Of a stretch of DNA of 64,000 nucleotides, positions 16,421 to 24,977 are shown one piece after another. The notes under the pieces are model-generated. The model was not told the DNA's origin, ran no database searches, and worked only from the letters and a program-made list of their open reading frames with translations. The position numbers were made by a program, and so were the translations under genes. Numbering within the stretch: position 1 is the stretch's first letter; the number at the start of each line of letters is the position of its first letter. The stretch covers positions 61,045 through 125,044 of the forward strand of contig NZ_JBHMIM010000012.1 in NCBI RefSeq assembly GCF_048060115.1. The letters run 5' to 3'. The stretch is from Micromonospora_E sp048060115. GTDB taxonomy: Bacteria > Actinomycetota > Actinomycetes > Mycobacteriales > Micromonosporaceae.

Positions 16421-16992
16421 GGGTCCCCGTAGTCGTGGTAGCCGGCGGTCTCCCAGAAGCCGGGCTCGTCGTCGGTGAGCAACCGGAGGCCGTTGACCCA
16501 TTTCGCCGACTTCCAGAAGTACAGGTGCGGCACCAACAGCCGGGCCGGGCCGCCGTGTTCCGGGGCCAGGTCGGCGTCGTCGTACCGGTAGGCGATCCAG
16601 GCCTGGCCGTCGAACAGGTCCGCCAGCGGCAGGTTGGTGGTGTAGCCGCCATACGAGTGGGCGAGGGCGTAGTCGGCGGTGGTCTCGACGTCGGCCAGCA
16701 ACGTGTCGAGGGAGACGCCGTGCCAGCGGGTGCCGAGCTTGGACCATTGGGTCACGCAGTGGATGTCGACGGTGACGTCCTCACTCGGCAGGTCGAGCAG
16801 TTCCGGCCAGCTCCACCGCTGCTCACCGCCGTCCTCGGCGGTGACGACGAACTCCCAGCCGGCGAGGTCGATGCGTGGGGTGGGCCCGGCTGACAGCACC
16901 GGGAAGTCCTCGGTCAGGTACTGGCCCGGCGGCAGGGTGGCCGCGCCGGGAGAACGTGGACGGCCCGTGAACCCGGGCGACACGATACCCAT
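16390..16992 (-). CDS. Sulfite oxidase-like molybdopterin-dependent oxidoreductase
   Basis: The 200-residue protein has the SUOX/YedY-type fold: WSWPELLDLPSEDVTVDIHC with the Mo-coordinating Cys in HCVTQWS, GVSLDTLL, and a C-terminal PHLYFWKSAKWVNGLRLL. The length fits the short single-domain group of predicted sulfite-oxidase-like enzymes. No twin-arginine signal is seen, so it is probably cytoplasmic. It is first in a three-gene operon with the reductase and the zinc-ribbon protein. The substrate is unknown. Confidence 0.9.
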   Translation of the reverse strand: MGIVSPGFTGRPRSPGAATLPPGQYLTEDFPVLSAGPTPRIDLAGWEFVVTAEDGGEQRWSWPELLDLPSEDVTVDIHCVTQWSKLGTRWHGVSLDTLLADVETTADYALAHSYGGYTTNLPLADLFDGQAWIAYRYDDADLAPEHGGPARLLVPHLYFWKSAKWVNGLRLLTDDEPGFWETAGYHDYGDPWREQRYQGD

Positions 16993-17051
16993 CGGACAGT
17001 GGTACCACTGGTGGGGGCGGGTGCGCCAGCGGTCGGCCGGGAATGCACCCG

Positions 17052-17366
17052 TCAGAGGTCGAACAGGTCCCGCATGGCTTCTTCCAGGCGCACCATGCTG
17101 GCGCCGGTGACCATGCCGACGCGTTCCGCGCCGGAATTGCCGGAGATGCGGCGCATCCGGTTGACCACGACGACGCCGGACAGTGGGTCGGTCTCGGCCA
17201 GCGGCACCGCGAACGGCGGCAGGGTCGTCGCGCCCCGCTGGCGGACGATCGGCGCACAGTACGGCGCCGCCCGGGGCCGTTCGTTGTGCGTGTCGCCGGA
17301 GAGCACCACCACCCGGTAGCGCAGGTCCGAACGGTCGCCGACGGTCCAGATCTCGCCGCGGTTCAC
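17052..17366 (-). CDS. MazF/PemK-type toxin (endoribonuclease)
   Basis: The 104-residue protein starts NRGEIWTV and contains RYRVVVLSGD and a C-terminal MVRLEEAMRDLFDL, following the PemK/MazF family layout (N-terminal GEIW, central VVVVNRMRRI). MazF toxins cut mRNA. GTG 17366 overlaps the TGA of the upstream small gene (GTGA), the classic arrangement of an antitoxin-toxin operon. Confidence 0.85.
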   Translation of the reverse strand: MNRGEIWTVGDRSDLRYRVVVLSGDTHNERPRAAPYCAPIVRQRGATTLPPFAVPLAETDPLSGVVVVNRMRRISGNSGAERVGMVTGASMVRLEEAMRDLFDL

Positions 17367-17614
17367 GCCGCGTCAGACAGGTCGGACCAGCCGGACTCCA
17401 GGGTGTCCGCGAGCCGGTCGAAGCCGTCGAGTTCGTCGCGGACCTCCGGGTTGGCGGCCAGCCACTCCTCGTGTGCCCGGGCGGAATCGCGCCGGGCCTC
17501 CCGGCGGGCGGCGCGGTCCATCCAGTCGGAGAGGGTCATTCCTTCCCGCTCGGCAGCGGCGCGCGCCCGGGCCAAGGTCTCCGGACTCAGGCGCAGCGTG
17601 ACCATGTCTGCCAT
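17363..17614 (-). CDS. Ribbon-helix-helix antitoxin
   Basis: The 83-residue protein has MVTLRLSPETLARARAAAE followed by GMTLSDWMDRAARRE, a ribbon-helix-helix/MetJ-Arc type DNA-binding N-terminus. Its acidic C-terminal tail (residues about 50-83) suits toxin binding. It precedes and overlaps the toxin gene. ATG 17614 was chosen; another ATG three codons later is possible. Confidence 0.82.
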   Translation of the reverse strand: MADMVTLRLSPETLARARAAAEREGMTLSDWMDRAARREARRDSARAHEEWLAANPEVRDELDGFDRLADTLESGWSDLSDAA

Positions 17615-17764
17615 GTCGCGATGGTACGACCATCGCGCCCGGTACGCCGCCCCGGGCTGCCACTGGCGCGGCCCGGACATGTCCGTGTCGGTCTCGTCGA
17701 CCGGTGTTCCAGCGGAGTGATCATGCTCGCGGCGGAGCCTGGTTGTAACGTTCAAGGACAACCA

Positions 17765-17793
17765 TTGACGTGGATGTAACAGCCTCCTAGCCT
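17765..17793 (+). promoter_or_regulatory. Promoter for the sugar ABC importer operon
   Basis: TTGACG (17765-17770), exactly 17 bases, then TAGCCT (17788-17793): a good match to the actinobacterial housekeeping promoter. The solute-binding protein starts at 17871 with GGAGG upstream. Confidence 0.55.
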
Positions 17794-17870
17794 ACGTTGA
17801 AAAGCCCGTTCCTGTGGTCTGCGTCACTCATCTATGCCACTACTCGTCACCCGGGATCCGGAGGCTCAGC

Positions 17871-19139
17871 ATGGAAAGTTTGAAACGATTCAAGACAATC
17901 GTTGCCACCTCGGCCGCACTTGCGTTGATCGCCACGGGAGCGGCGGCGTGCGGGGACGACGGCGGGTCGGATCCGGTGGCCCTGCGCTACTCCTGGTGGG
18001 GCAACGCCGACCGGGCCGACCTCATGCAGCAGGCGATCGATCTGTTCGAGGACCAGAACCCGGACATCGCCGTGACACCCAGCTTCCAGGAGTACGAGGC
18101 GTACTGGCAGAAGCTGACCACCGAGACCGCCGGTGGCAACATGCCGGACGTACTCCAGATGGACTTCTCCTACCTGCGCGAGTACGCCGACCGCGGCGTC
18201 CTGTACGACCTGGACGAACAGACCGGCGACGCGCTCGTACTCGATGATCTGCTCACCGGGTTCGACGGCGTGGGCGAGGTCGACGACGCGCGCTACGCGG
18301 TGCCGATCGGCGGCAACACCTGGAGCATGTTCTACAACCCGGCGCTGTTCGCCCAGGCCGACGTGCCCGCCCCGCAGGTCGGCTGGACCTGGGCCGACTA
18401 CCACGCCGCGATGGCCGCCATCAAGTCCGCCACCGGCGTCTACGGCGGCGGCAACTACACCGGCGTGATCTACAACCTGGAAGCGCAGCTCCGCCAGGAG
18501 GGTGGCGCGCTGTTCACCGAGGACGGCCAACTCGGCTTCGACGAGGAGCGGCTGGCGCGGTTCTGGCAGCAGGGGCAGGAGCTGATCGCCCAGGATGTCG
18601 TCCTGCCGGTGGAGACTGCGGTCCAGATCAAGCCGGCCTCGCTGTGGGTGGACGACCTGGCCGCGTCCGACCTCAGCTGGGACAACTTCCTGGTCCGCTA
18701 CGCGGGCGAGACCGACACCGAGATCCGCCTCGGCCCGTTGCCGAGCGACGAGCCGGGGCGACTCGGCCAGTACCTCAAGCCGGCGATGCTGCTGAGCGCG
18801 TCGGCGCGGACCGAGCATCCCGAAGCCGCCGCCAAGCTGATCTCCTTCATGATCAACGATCCGGAGGTGGGCCGGATCTTCGGCGGCAACCGTGGTCTGC
18901 CGGCCACCAACGCCCAGCGCGAGGCAGCCGAACTCGCCGGGCCGCTCGCCGACGTCGCCGCCTACGAGGAGACGATCGCCGACCAGTTGACCCAGGCACC
19001 GCCCGCCCCGCCGCGCGGTGCCGGCGGCATCGAGGCCGCGTTCATCCGGATCAGCGAGGAACTGCACTACGGCCGGATCAGCGTGCAGCAGGCCGTTGGC
19101 CAGTTCTTCACCGAAGCCGAGGACATCCTCCAGTCCTGA
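17871..19139 (+). CDS. Sugar ABC transporter, extracellular solute-binding lipoprotein
   Basis: The 422-residue family 1 solute-binding protein has a lipoprotein signal: basic start, hydrophobic stretch and lipobox ending ATGAAACGDDGG with Cys near residue 25. The mature part begins ALRYSWWGNADR and has the SBP_bac_1 fold (GGNTWSMFYNPALF, WTWADYHAAM, HPEAAAKLISFMIND). It delivers a sugar or oligosaccharide to the permeases that follow. The exact sugar cannot be told. ATG 17871 follows GGAGG. It is first gene of a four-gene operon. Confidence 0.95.
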   Translation: MESLKRFKTIVATSAALALIATGAAACGDDGGSDPVALRYSWWGNADRADLMQQAIDLFEDQNPDIAVTPSFQEYEAYWQKLTTETAGGNMPDVLQMDFSYLREYADRGVLYDLDEQTGDALVLDDLLTGFDGVGEVDDARYAVPIGGNTWSMFYNPALFAQADVPAPQVGWTWADYHAAMAAIKSATGVYGGGNYTGVIYNLEAQLRQEGGALFTEDGQLGFDEERLARFWQQGQELIAQDVVLPVETAVQIKPASLWVDDLAASDLSWDNFLVRYAGETDTEIRLGPLPSDEPGRLGQYLKPAMLLSASARTEHPEAAAKLISFMINDPEVGRIFGGNRGLPATNAQREAAELAGPLADVAAYEETIADQLTQAPPAPPRGAGGIEAAFIRISEELHYGRISVQQAVGQFFTEAEDILQS

Positions 19140-19158
19140 CCGGCGAGGAGATCCACCG

Positions 19159-20118
19159 ATGCCCATCCACACGGTGACCGCGACGCGGGCCGGGCCCGCC
19201 GCTGGCGAACGGCCGGTGACGACGTCGCGGCGGCGCCGGCCCGGTGACAATCTGGCCGGCTACCTGTTCCTGTCCCCCTGGATCGTCGGCATGCTGCTGC
19301 TGACGATCGGCCCGATGGCCGCCTCGCTCTACCTGTCGTTCACCGACTACAACCTGTTCACCACGCCGGAATGGGTCGGCATCGACAACTACCGACGACT
19401 CTTCGACGACAGCCGGTGGCTGCGGGCGGTCCAGGTGACCGGGACGTACGTGCTGCTGGCCGTGCCGGTCAAGCTCGCGGCGGCGCTGGCGGTGGCGATG
19501 CTGCTCAACAGCCAGCGGCGCGGCCAGGGCGTCTACCGGGCAGCCTTCTACGGCCCGTCGCTCATCGGCGCCAGCGTCAGCGTCGCCATCGCCTGGAAGG
19601 CGCTGTTCAGCGACGACGCCGCGGTCGACCGGCTGCTGAGCACCGTCGGTGTCCGCGTCGGCGGCTGGGTCGGCAACCCCGACTTCTCGCTGCTGATGCT
19701 GGTGCTGCTGGCCGCCTGGCAGTTCGGTGCGCCGATGGTGATCTTCCTTGCCGGACTCAAGCAGGTCCCCCGTGAGCTCTACGAGGCCGCCGAGGTCGAC
19801 GGCGCCGGTCGGTGGCGCCGGTTCTGGTCGGTGACGGTGCCGATGATCTCCCCGGTGATCTTCTTCAACCTGCTGTTGGAGACGATCAACTCATTCCAGA
19901 TCTTCACCTCGGCGTACGTCATCGGTGGACGCAACGGCAGCCCGGCCGGATCGACCCTGTTCTACACGGTCTACCTGTACGACCGGGGCTTCACCGACTT
20001 CCGGATGGGCTACGCCTCGGCGATGGCCTGGATGCTGCTGCTCGGCGTCGGGCTGGTGACCGCGATGCTGTTCCGTACCGCCCGGGGTTGGGTCCACTAC
20101 TCGGGAGACAACCGATGA
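19159..20118 (+). CDS. Sugar ABC transporter permease 1 (MalF type)
   Basis: The 319-residue membrane protein has about six helices and the EAA loop ELYEAAEVDGAGRWRRFWSV that contacts the ATPase. N-terminal GYLFLSPWIVGMLLLTIGPM is typical of CUT1-family MalF-like permeases. ATG 19159 has GAGGAG upstream and overlaps the next gene by ATGA. Confidence 0.95.
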   Translation: MPIHTVTATRAGPAAGERPVTTSRRRRPGDNLAGYLFLSPWIVGMLLLTIGPMAASLYLSFTDYNLFTTPEWVGIDNYRRLFDDSRWLRAVQVTGTYVLLAVPVKLAAALAVAMLLNSQRRGQGVYRAAFYGPSLIGASVSVAIAWKALFSDDAAVDRLLSTVGVRVGGWVGNPDFSLLMLVLLAAWQFGAPMVIFLAGLKQVPRELYEAAEVDGAGRWRRFWSVTVPMISPVIFFNLLLETINSFQIFTSAYVIGGRNGSPAGSTLFYTVYLYDRGFTDFRMGYASAMAWMLLLGVGLVTAMLFRTARGWVHYSGDNR

Positions 20119-21011
20119 GCACCGTCGAGCGGGTCGCGACGAACCCGGCCGGTGCCGTGCGGCGGCGGGCCGGCCGACGCCGCCGGTGGGGCAGCCTCGG
20201 GTGGCACCTGGCAGCGCTGGCGCTGCTCGCCGTCATTCTCTACCCGGTGGCCTGGGTGGTCTCCGCGTCGTTCACGCCCTCGGCGTCGATCATCGGCGAT
20301 CTGGAGCTGTTGCCCGGCGACCCGACGACCGACAACTACCGGCGCGCGGCCGAGGGCATGGCCGGTATCAGCGTCTGGCGGTTCTTCTGGAACTCGACGG
20401 TGCTGGCGGTGCTCGCCGTGGTCGGCACGGTCGCGTCGTCCGCGCTGGCCGGGTACGCCTTCGCCCGGCTACGGTTCCGTGGCCGGTCTACCATGTTCGT
20501 GCTGATGATCTCCACGCTGCTGCTGCCGTTCCACGTGCTGCTCGTCCCGCAGTACGCGGTCTTCCAGAACCTCGGGCTGGTGGACACCTACGCGCCGCTG
20601 CTGCTGGGCAAGTTCCTGGCGGCCGAGGCGTTCTTCGTCTTCCTGATGGTGCAGTTCATGCGCAACATCCCGAACGAGCTGGACGAGTCCGCCCGGATCG
20701 ACGGTGCCGGGCAGTGGGGCACCTTCTGGCACATCGTCCTGCCGCTGTCCCGGCCAGCAATGATCACCACCGCGATCTTCACGTTCATCTGGACCTGGAA
20801 CGACTTCCTCGGCCCGCTGATCTACCTCAGCACGCCGGACAAGTATCCGTTGCCGCTGGCCCTGCAGCTCTACATAGACCAGACCACGTTGTCCGACTAC
20901 GGTGCGCTGATGGCGATGTCGATGCTCGCGCTGCTGCCGGTCATCGGGTTCTTCCTGTTCTTCCAGCGGTTCCTGGTCGAAGGGGTGTCCACCTCGGGGT
21001 TGAAGGGTTGA
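20115..21011 (+). CDS. Sugar ABC transporter permease 2 (MalG type)
   Basis: The 298-residue membrane protein has six helices and an EAA-type loop ELDESARIDGAGQWGTFWHI near residue 195. The C-terminus FFLFFQRFLVEGVSTSGLKG is characteristic of MalG-like CUT1 permeases. It is the partner of permease 1. No ATP-binding gene is present here; such systems in actinomycetes commonly use a shared MsiK-type ATPase encoded elsewhere. Confidence 0.95.
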   Translation: MSTVERVATNPAGAVRRRAGRRRRWGSLGWHLAALALLAVILYPVAWVVSASFTPSASIIGDLELLPGDPTTDNYRRAAEGMAGISVWRFFWNSTVLAVLAVVGTVASSALAGYAFARLRFRGRSTMFVLMISTLLLPFHVLLVPQYAVFQNLGLVDTYAPLLLGKFLAAEAFFVFLMVQFMRNIPNELDESARIDGAGQWGTFWHIVLPLSRPAMITTAIFTFIWTWNDFLGPLIYLSTPDKYPLPLALQLYIDQTTLSDYGALMAMSMLALLPVIGFFLFFQRFLVEGVSTSGLKG

Positions 21012-21622
21012 CCGGGATCGGCCCGGCCGGGACCCGTCCGCGCGGTGTCCGGTTCGCGCTGTTCGGCGAGACCCTGCTGGTTGGGGTGCTGGTGCTGGTC
21101 GGTGCGCTTGCGCTGGTGACCCTGCTGGCCGCGCTGGCCGCCGGGTGCACGCACCTGCGGGCCCATGTAGATGGCACCGGCAGCACCCGGATCGGCACCT
21201 ACCCGGCGCGGGTGTGGGCCGCGACCCCGGGTAGCTGGCCGTGGTCGCTCGCCGCGCTGGCCGCCGGGGCGCTGCTGGGCTTCGACGCCGCGGTGGTCCG
21301 CACCGGGCAGTTGCCGGGCGGCGACGTGGTGGCGGCGGTGTGCCTGCTCGCCGCGGTGGCACTCGTGGTCGTGGCGCTGCGGGCGGCGGCCGACTGGCGG
21401 CCGGGGTCGCGCTGGTCGGACCTGCTGCGGGCGGCGACGGTACGCGCGGTGCGCACCGATCCGGGCGCAACCGCGCTACTCGGGCTTGCCATCGGCGGGC
21501 TGGTACTGGTCACCTGGCAGCTGATCCCACTGGTGGTGCCGATGACCGGTTGTCTGGTGCTCGCCGCCGTGGCGCTCGAGCGGCGAGCGACCGCACGACG
21601 CGGACCGACCGCGCCGGACTGA
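21008..21622 (+). CDS. Membrane protein at the end of the sugar importer operon (DUF624/YesL-like?)
   Basis: The product of about 204 residues has roughly five hydrophobic helices. Its N-terminus (FALFGETLLVGVLVLVGALA) and placement after two CUT1 permeases recall YesL/DUF624 proteins, but the match is only by layout. TTG 21008 overlaps the permease stop (TTGA) and is the best start by context; the first in-frame GTG is at 21087. Its function is unknown. Confidence 0.65.
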   Translation: MTGIGPAGTRPRGVRFALFGETLLVGVLVLVGALALVTLLAALAAGCTHLRAHVDGTGSTRIGTYPARVWAATPGSWPWSLAALAAGALLGFDAAVVRTGQLPGGDVVAAVCLLAAVALVVVALRAAADWRPGSRWSDLLRAATVRAVRTDPGATALLGLAIGGLVLVTWQLIPLVVPMTGCLVLAAVALERRATARRGPTAPD

Positions 21623-21663
21623 CTGGTGTGCCGGCAACCCGGACCGAGCTGCCGGCCGGCGGC

Positions 21664-23067
21664 TCAGTCGTGCAGCTGGGCCAGGTGACGCATCTTGTTC
21701 ATGGCATCCAGCGCCGCGACCTTGTACGCCTCGGCGAGAGTCGGGTAATTGAACACCGCGTCGACGAAGTAGTCGATGGTGCCGTTGCAGCCCATCACCG
21801 CCTGACCGATGTGGACCAGCTCGGTCGCGCCCGTGCCAAAGATGTGCACGCCGAGCAGTTCGTGGCTCTCCGCGGCGACCAGGAGCTTGAGCATCCCGTA
21901 CGAGTCCCCGATGATCTGCCCCCGGGCCAGCTCCCGATAGCGGGCGACGCCGACCTCGAACGGCACCCGCCTGTCGGTGAGCTCGTCCTCGGTGGCACCG
22001 ATGAAGCTCATCTCCGGGATCGTGTAGATGCCGATCGGCTGCAGCTGCGGCATGCCACGGGCGGGTTCGCCACACGCGTGGTGGGCGGCGAGCCGGCCCT
22101 GCTCCATCGACGTCGAGGCCAGCGCGGGGAAACCGATGATGTCACCCACCGCGTAGATGTGCCCGACCTCGGTCTGGAAGTTGTCGTTGACCTTGACCCG
22201 GCCGCGTGAGTCGGCGGTCAGGCCGGCCCGTTCCAGGTCGAGATCGGCGGCGACGCCCTGGCGCCCGGCGGAGTACAGCACGGTGTCCGCAGCGATCCGC
22301 TTGCCGCTCTCCAACACGGCGACGGCACCACGTGGGTGGCGCTGCACCGAGGCGACCTCCTCGCCGAAGCGGAACGTCACCGCGAGATCGCGCAGGTGGT
22401 ACTTGAGAGCCTCGACGATCTCCAGGTCGCAGAACTCGAGCATCCGGTCACGTCGCTCGACCACGGTGATCTCAGTGCCGAGCGCGGCGAACATCGAGGC
22501 GTACTCGATGCCGATCACGCCGGCACCGACGACGACCATCGACTGCGGTACCCGTTCGATGTTGATGATGCCGTCGGAGTCGATGATCGTCCGTTCGTCG
22601 AAATCGACGCTGCCTGGACGCGCCGGCCTGGTTCCCGCCGCGATGACGATCTTCTCGGCGGTGACCTTGTTGCCGTGCCCGGTCGCGTCGGTGACGACGA
22701 CGGTGTGCGGGTCGTCGAATCGGGCGGTCCCGGTCATTATCCGTACCCGGTTGCGGCTCAGCTGGCTGCGGGTCACGTCGATCTCCCGGCCGATGACGTG
22801 CTGGGTCCGCGCCGCCAGATCGGTGACCGTGATGTCATCCTTGACCCGGTAGCTGCGGCCGTAGACCTCCCGCTGGTTGAGGCCGGTCAGGTAGAGCACC
22901 GCCTCCCGCAGGGTCTTGGACGGAATCGTCCCGGTGTTGATGCACACCCCGCCGAGCATGTGCGCCCGCTCGACGACCGTGACGCGCCGGTCGAGCTTCG
23001 CCGCGGCAATTGCCGCCTTCTGTCCGCTGGGGCCGGATCCGATCACTAGCACGTCGACGTCATACAC
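21664..23067 (-). CDS. sthA: Soluble pyridine nucleotide transhydrogenase SthA
   Basis: The 467-residue flavoprotein moves hydride between NADPH and NAD+. The FAD-binding motif VLVIGSGPSGQKAAIAAAKL is at the N-terminus and GGVCINTGTIPSKTLREA near residue 39. That segment keeps one Cys and a Thr where lipoamide dehydrogenase has the redox disulfide, which separates SthA from its relatives. The NAD(P) motif VVVGAGVIGIEYASMF is near 178, and the C-terminal dimerisation domain is intact. It is a single gene converging on the ABC operon. Confidence 0.94.
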   Translation of the reverse strand: MYDVDVLVIGSGPSGQKAAIAAAKLDRRVTVVERAHMLGGVCINTGTIPSKTLREAVLYLTGLNQREVYGRSYRVKDDITVTDLAARTQHVIGREIDVTRSQLSRNRVRIMTGTARFDDPHTVVVTDATGHGNKVTAEKIVIAAGTRPARPGSVDFDERTIIDSDGIINIERVPQSMVVVGAGVIGIEYASMFAALGTEITVVERRDRMLEFCDLEIVEALKYHLRDLAVTFRFGEEVASVQRHPRGAVAVLESGKRIAADTVLYSAGRQGVAADLDLERAGLTADSRGRVKVNDNFQTEVGHIYAVGDIIGFPALASTSMEQGRLAAHHACGEPARGMPQLQPIGIYTIPEMSFIGATEDELTDRRVPFEVGVARYRELARGQIIGDSYGMLKLLVAAESHELLGVHIFGTGATELVHIGQAVMGCNGTIDYFVDAVFNYPTLAEAYKVAALDAMNKMRHLAQLHD

Positions 23068-23301
23068 CGCTCCAGTCTGACAGCCCTGGGTTTCGGGCCG
23101 GCTACGACGTCACCATCGTCCGGGCCGTCCAGGAAGATGGATGGGTTGCCTTCCGCAGCGAAACGCCTACCATGGGGCAACGTGCGACATACAAACGTGA
23201 CGTTTACAAATATATAAGGCACCGTCGCTGATGTCCGCTATGCGGCAACCCGTTGCTTCCCTCGCCTTCCCTTGCCCAGTCGGACCTTGAGAGGCATCAC
23301 C

Positions 23302-23760
23302 GTGAGTCACCCCTACTCCGCCCCAGTCGGCCACTCTGGATTCACGCCGCCCCGCCGATCGCGTCGTCGGGCGATCTGGCTGTGGATTCTCGCGCCGATC
23401 GTGCTGGCCGTACTGGTCCTCGCAATCGGCGCGCTGACCAGGGGCGAAGAGCTACAGGCAACCGCCGTGCCGACGCAGAGCGAAAGCGCCTCGCCGACCC
23501 CGCCGGCCGATGCGGAGGGCTGGCAGGCCTGCCAGGATCTGCGTGAACTGGGCGCGGCCGAACTCAACCACGACGTCAACCGGGCGATTGGACGCCAGGC
23601 CCAGGCCTCGGTAGACGCCACGGTCGTGGCCCGGGGCAAGGACCTCGAGGACATCTCGCGGCGGGCCGGCGATCAGGACCCGATCGAAGGGAATCTGGCG
23701 ATCTCGGCCGCACAGACGGCTCTCCGGCAGGCGTGCGATCAAGCCTTCGGCCCGGCCTGA
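23302..23760 (+). CDS. Single-pass membrane or secreted protein of unknown function
   Basis: The 152-residue protein has a basic N-terminus, one hydrophobic helix (residues about 28-50), a Ser/Pro/Thr spacer and a helical outer domain with a Cys pair (WQACQDLRELGAAELNHD and ALRQACDQAFGPA) that could form a disulfide. GTG 23302 is preceded by GAGAGG; an upstream ATG (23272) has none. No family was recognised. Confidence 0.7.
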   Translation: MSHPYSAPVGHSGFTPPRRSRRRAIWLWILAPIVLAVLVLAIGALTRGEELQATAVPTQSESASPTPPADAEGWQACQDLRELGAAELNHDVNRAIGRQAQASVDATVVARGKDLEDISRRAGDQDPIEGNLAISAAQTALRQACDQAFGPA

Positions 23761-23779
23761 CCAGTACGCCGCCCCACCG

Positions 23780-24823
23780 CTAGCCACGCCATGCGTCGAA
23801 GGCGATCGCCGCCGCCTGCTCCACCACCGCGACACCCTGATCGAGGGTGTCGTGGTGGTCGGACAGGATGGCCACCAACCAGTCACGGTCACCCTCCACG
23901 ATCCGGCCGATACTGTTCACCAGCCACTGGCCGGAGTGCGCGTCGACCGTGTCCCACCCGTTCTTGAGCCAGACCTGGGCGCCTGTCGAACCAGCCCCGG
24001 CGGATACGCCCCACCGCTGCCCGTCGACCACCTGGCTCATCAACTCCAGCACGAGACCACGGTCGCCTGGCCGCAGCGGACCATCCTCGGCGACGATCGT
24101 GCGCAGCAGCCGGATCTGGTCGGCCGCCGTCGTGGTGGTGGTCCCCCACGACGGGGTGGGCCGGGTCTCGGTCATCCCGAAGTCGTCGTTGGCCCGGTTC
24201 AGCCCGGAAACTCCACCGATCACCCCGAACAATTCGGTCGCGGAGGCATTGTCACTGACTGTGATCATACGCTCGGCGGACCGGCGCTCGGCGGCGGTGA
24301 GCGCCGAGTCGCCGCGGCGGAGCAGCAGGGCCGCGAGGATGTCGACCTTCACGATGCTCGCGGTCTGGAACCGCGGACCGTCGCCGATCCGGAAGCCGGC
24401 ACCGGTGGTCTGGTCGACCGCCGCGAAGCTCAGTCGGCTGGGCAGCCCGGCCGTGAACTCGCGTACCTTCTCGGCAGCGAGGACCGCACGCTCGCGCTGC
24501 TCGGCGGCGGGATCCGGGCTGGCCGACGGCGTCCGCGCGGTCGTGGCGCCCTCGCCTCCGGCGGTCCTCGCCCGGCCGGCGTTCGCCGCCGCCGGCAGAC
24601 CGCCGGACTCGTGCAGGACATAGCCCACGCCGGCCACGGCGAGCATGCCGAGTACGCCGAAGCCGAACAGTGACCGGCGGGACGCGCCGCCGCCGGACCG
24701 GGCATGTCGGCTCGGTGTGGTCCGGCGCCCGACAGTGCCACGGCTGTTCCCGGCGTAGCCCCGACCGCCGATGCGACCCTCCCGGTTCACCACGTCCGCT
24801 CCACGATTCCGGTTGTCCGACAC
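23780..24823 (-). CDS. Class A beta-lactamase-like serine hydrolase, membrane-anchored
   Basis: The 347-residue protein has an Arg-rich cytoplasmic start, one membrane anchor (residues about 51-70), then a beta-lactamase-like domain. Its catalytic motifs are SIVK (Ser156, Lys159), SDN (190-192) and a K-N-G triad in WLKNGW near residue 295. The Glu of the usual omega loop is not obvious, so a true antibiotic-hydrolysing role is unproven. Actinomycetes have many such enzymes that act as D,D-peptidases or unknown hydrolases. It is divergent from the MEDS-STAS gene. Confidence 0.85.
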   Translation of the reverse strand: MSDNRNRGADVVNREGRIGGRGYAGNSRGTVGRRTTPSRHARSGGGASRRSLFGFGVLGMLAVAGVGYVLHESGGLPAAANAGRARTAGGEGATTARTPSASPDPAAEQRERAVLAAEKVREFTAGLPSRLSFAAVDQTTGAGFRIGDGPRFQTASIVKVDILAALLLRRGDSALTAAERRSAERMITVSDNASATELFGVIGGVSGLNRANDDFGMTETRPTPSWGTTTTTAADQIRLLRTIVAEDGPLRPGDRGLVLELMSQVVDGQRWGVSAGAGSTGAQVWLKNGWDTVDAHSGQWLVNSIGRIVEGDRDWLVAILSDHHDTLDQGVAVVEQAAAIAFDAWRG

Positions 24824-24977
24824 TCACTGCGCCAGGTGGTACGCAGCGCGCGGGCAGACCGTTCAACGGCGGACCGGCGACCGGCCAGGCACCGTAGGAG
24901 GGGGATGTCCCCAGCTCGTCCGGCGCAACGCTTAAGGTGGCAGGCATCCTCCCCGATCACGAACAGGCGGACCGACG

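Noticed and set aside
17052..17614. Toxin-antitoxin pair as part of a mobile island
   Set aside because: No integrase, transposase, tRNA or direct repeats nearby; treated as a plain chromosomal pair.
23780..24823. True antibiotic-inactivating beta-lactamase
   Set aside because: SxxK, SDN and KxG motifs are present, but the omega-loop Glu is not clear; kept as a serine hydrolase only.
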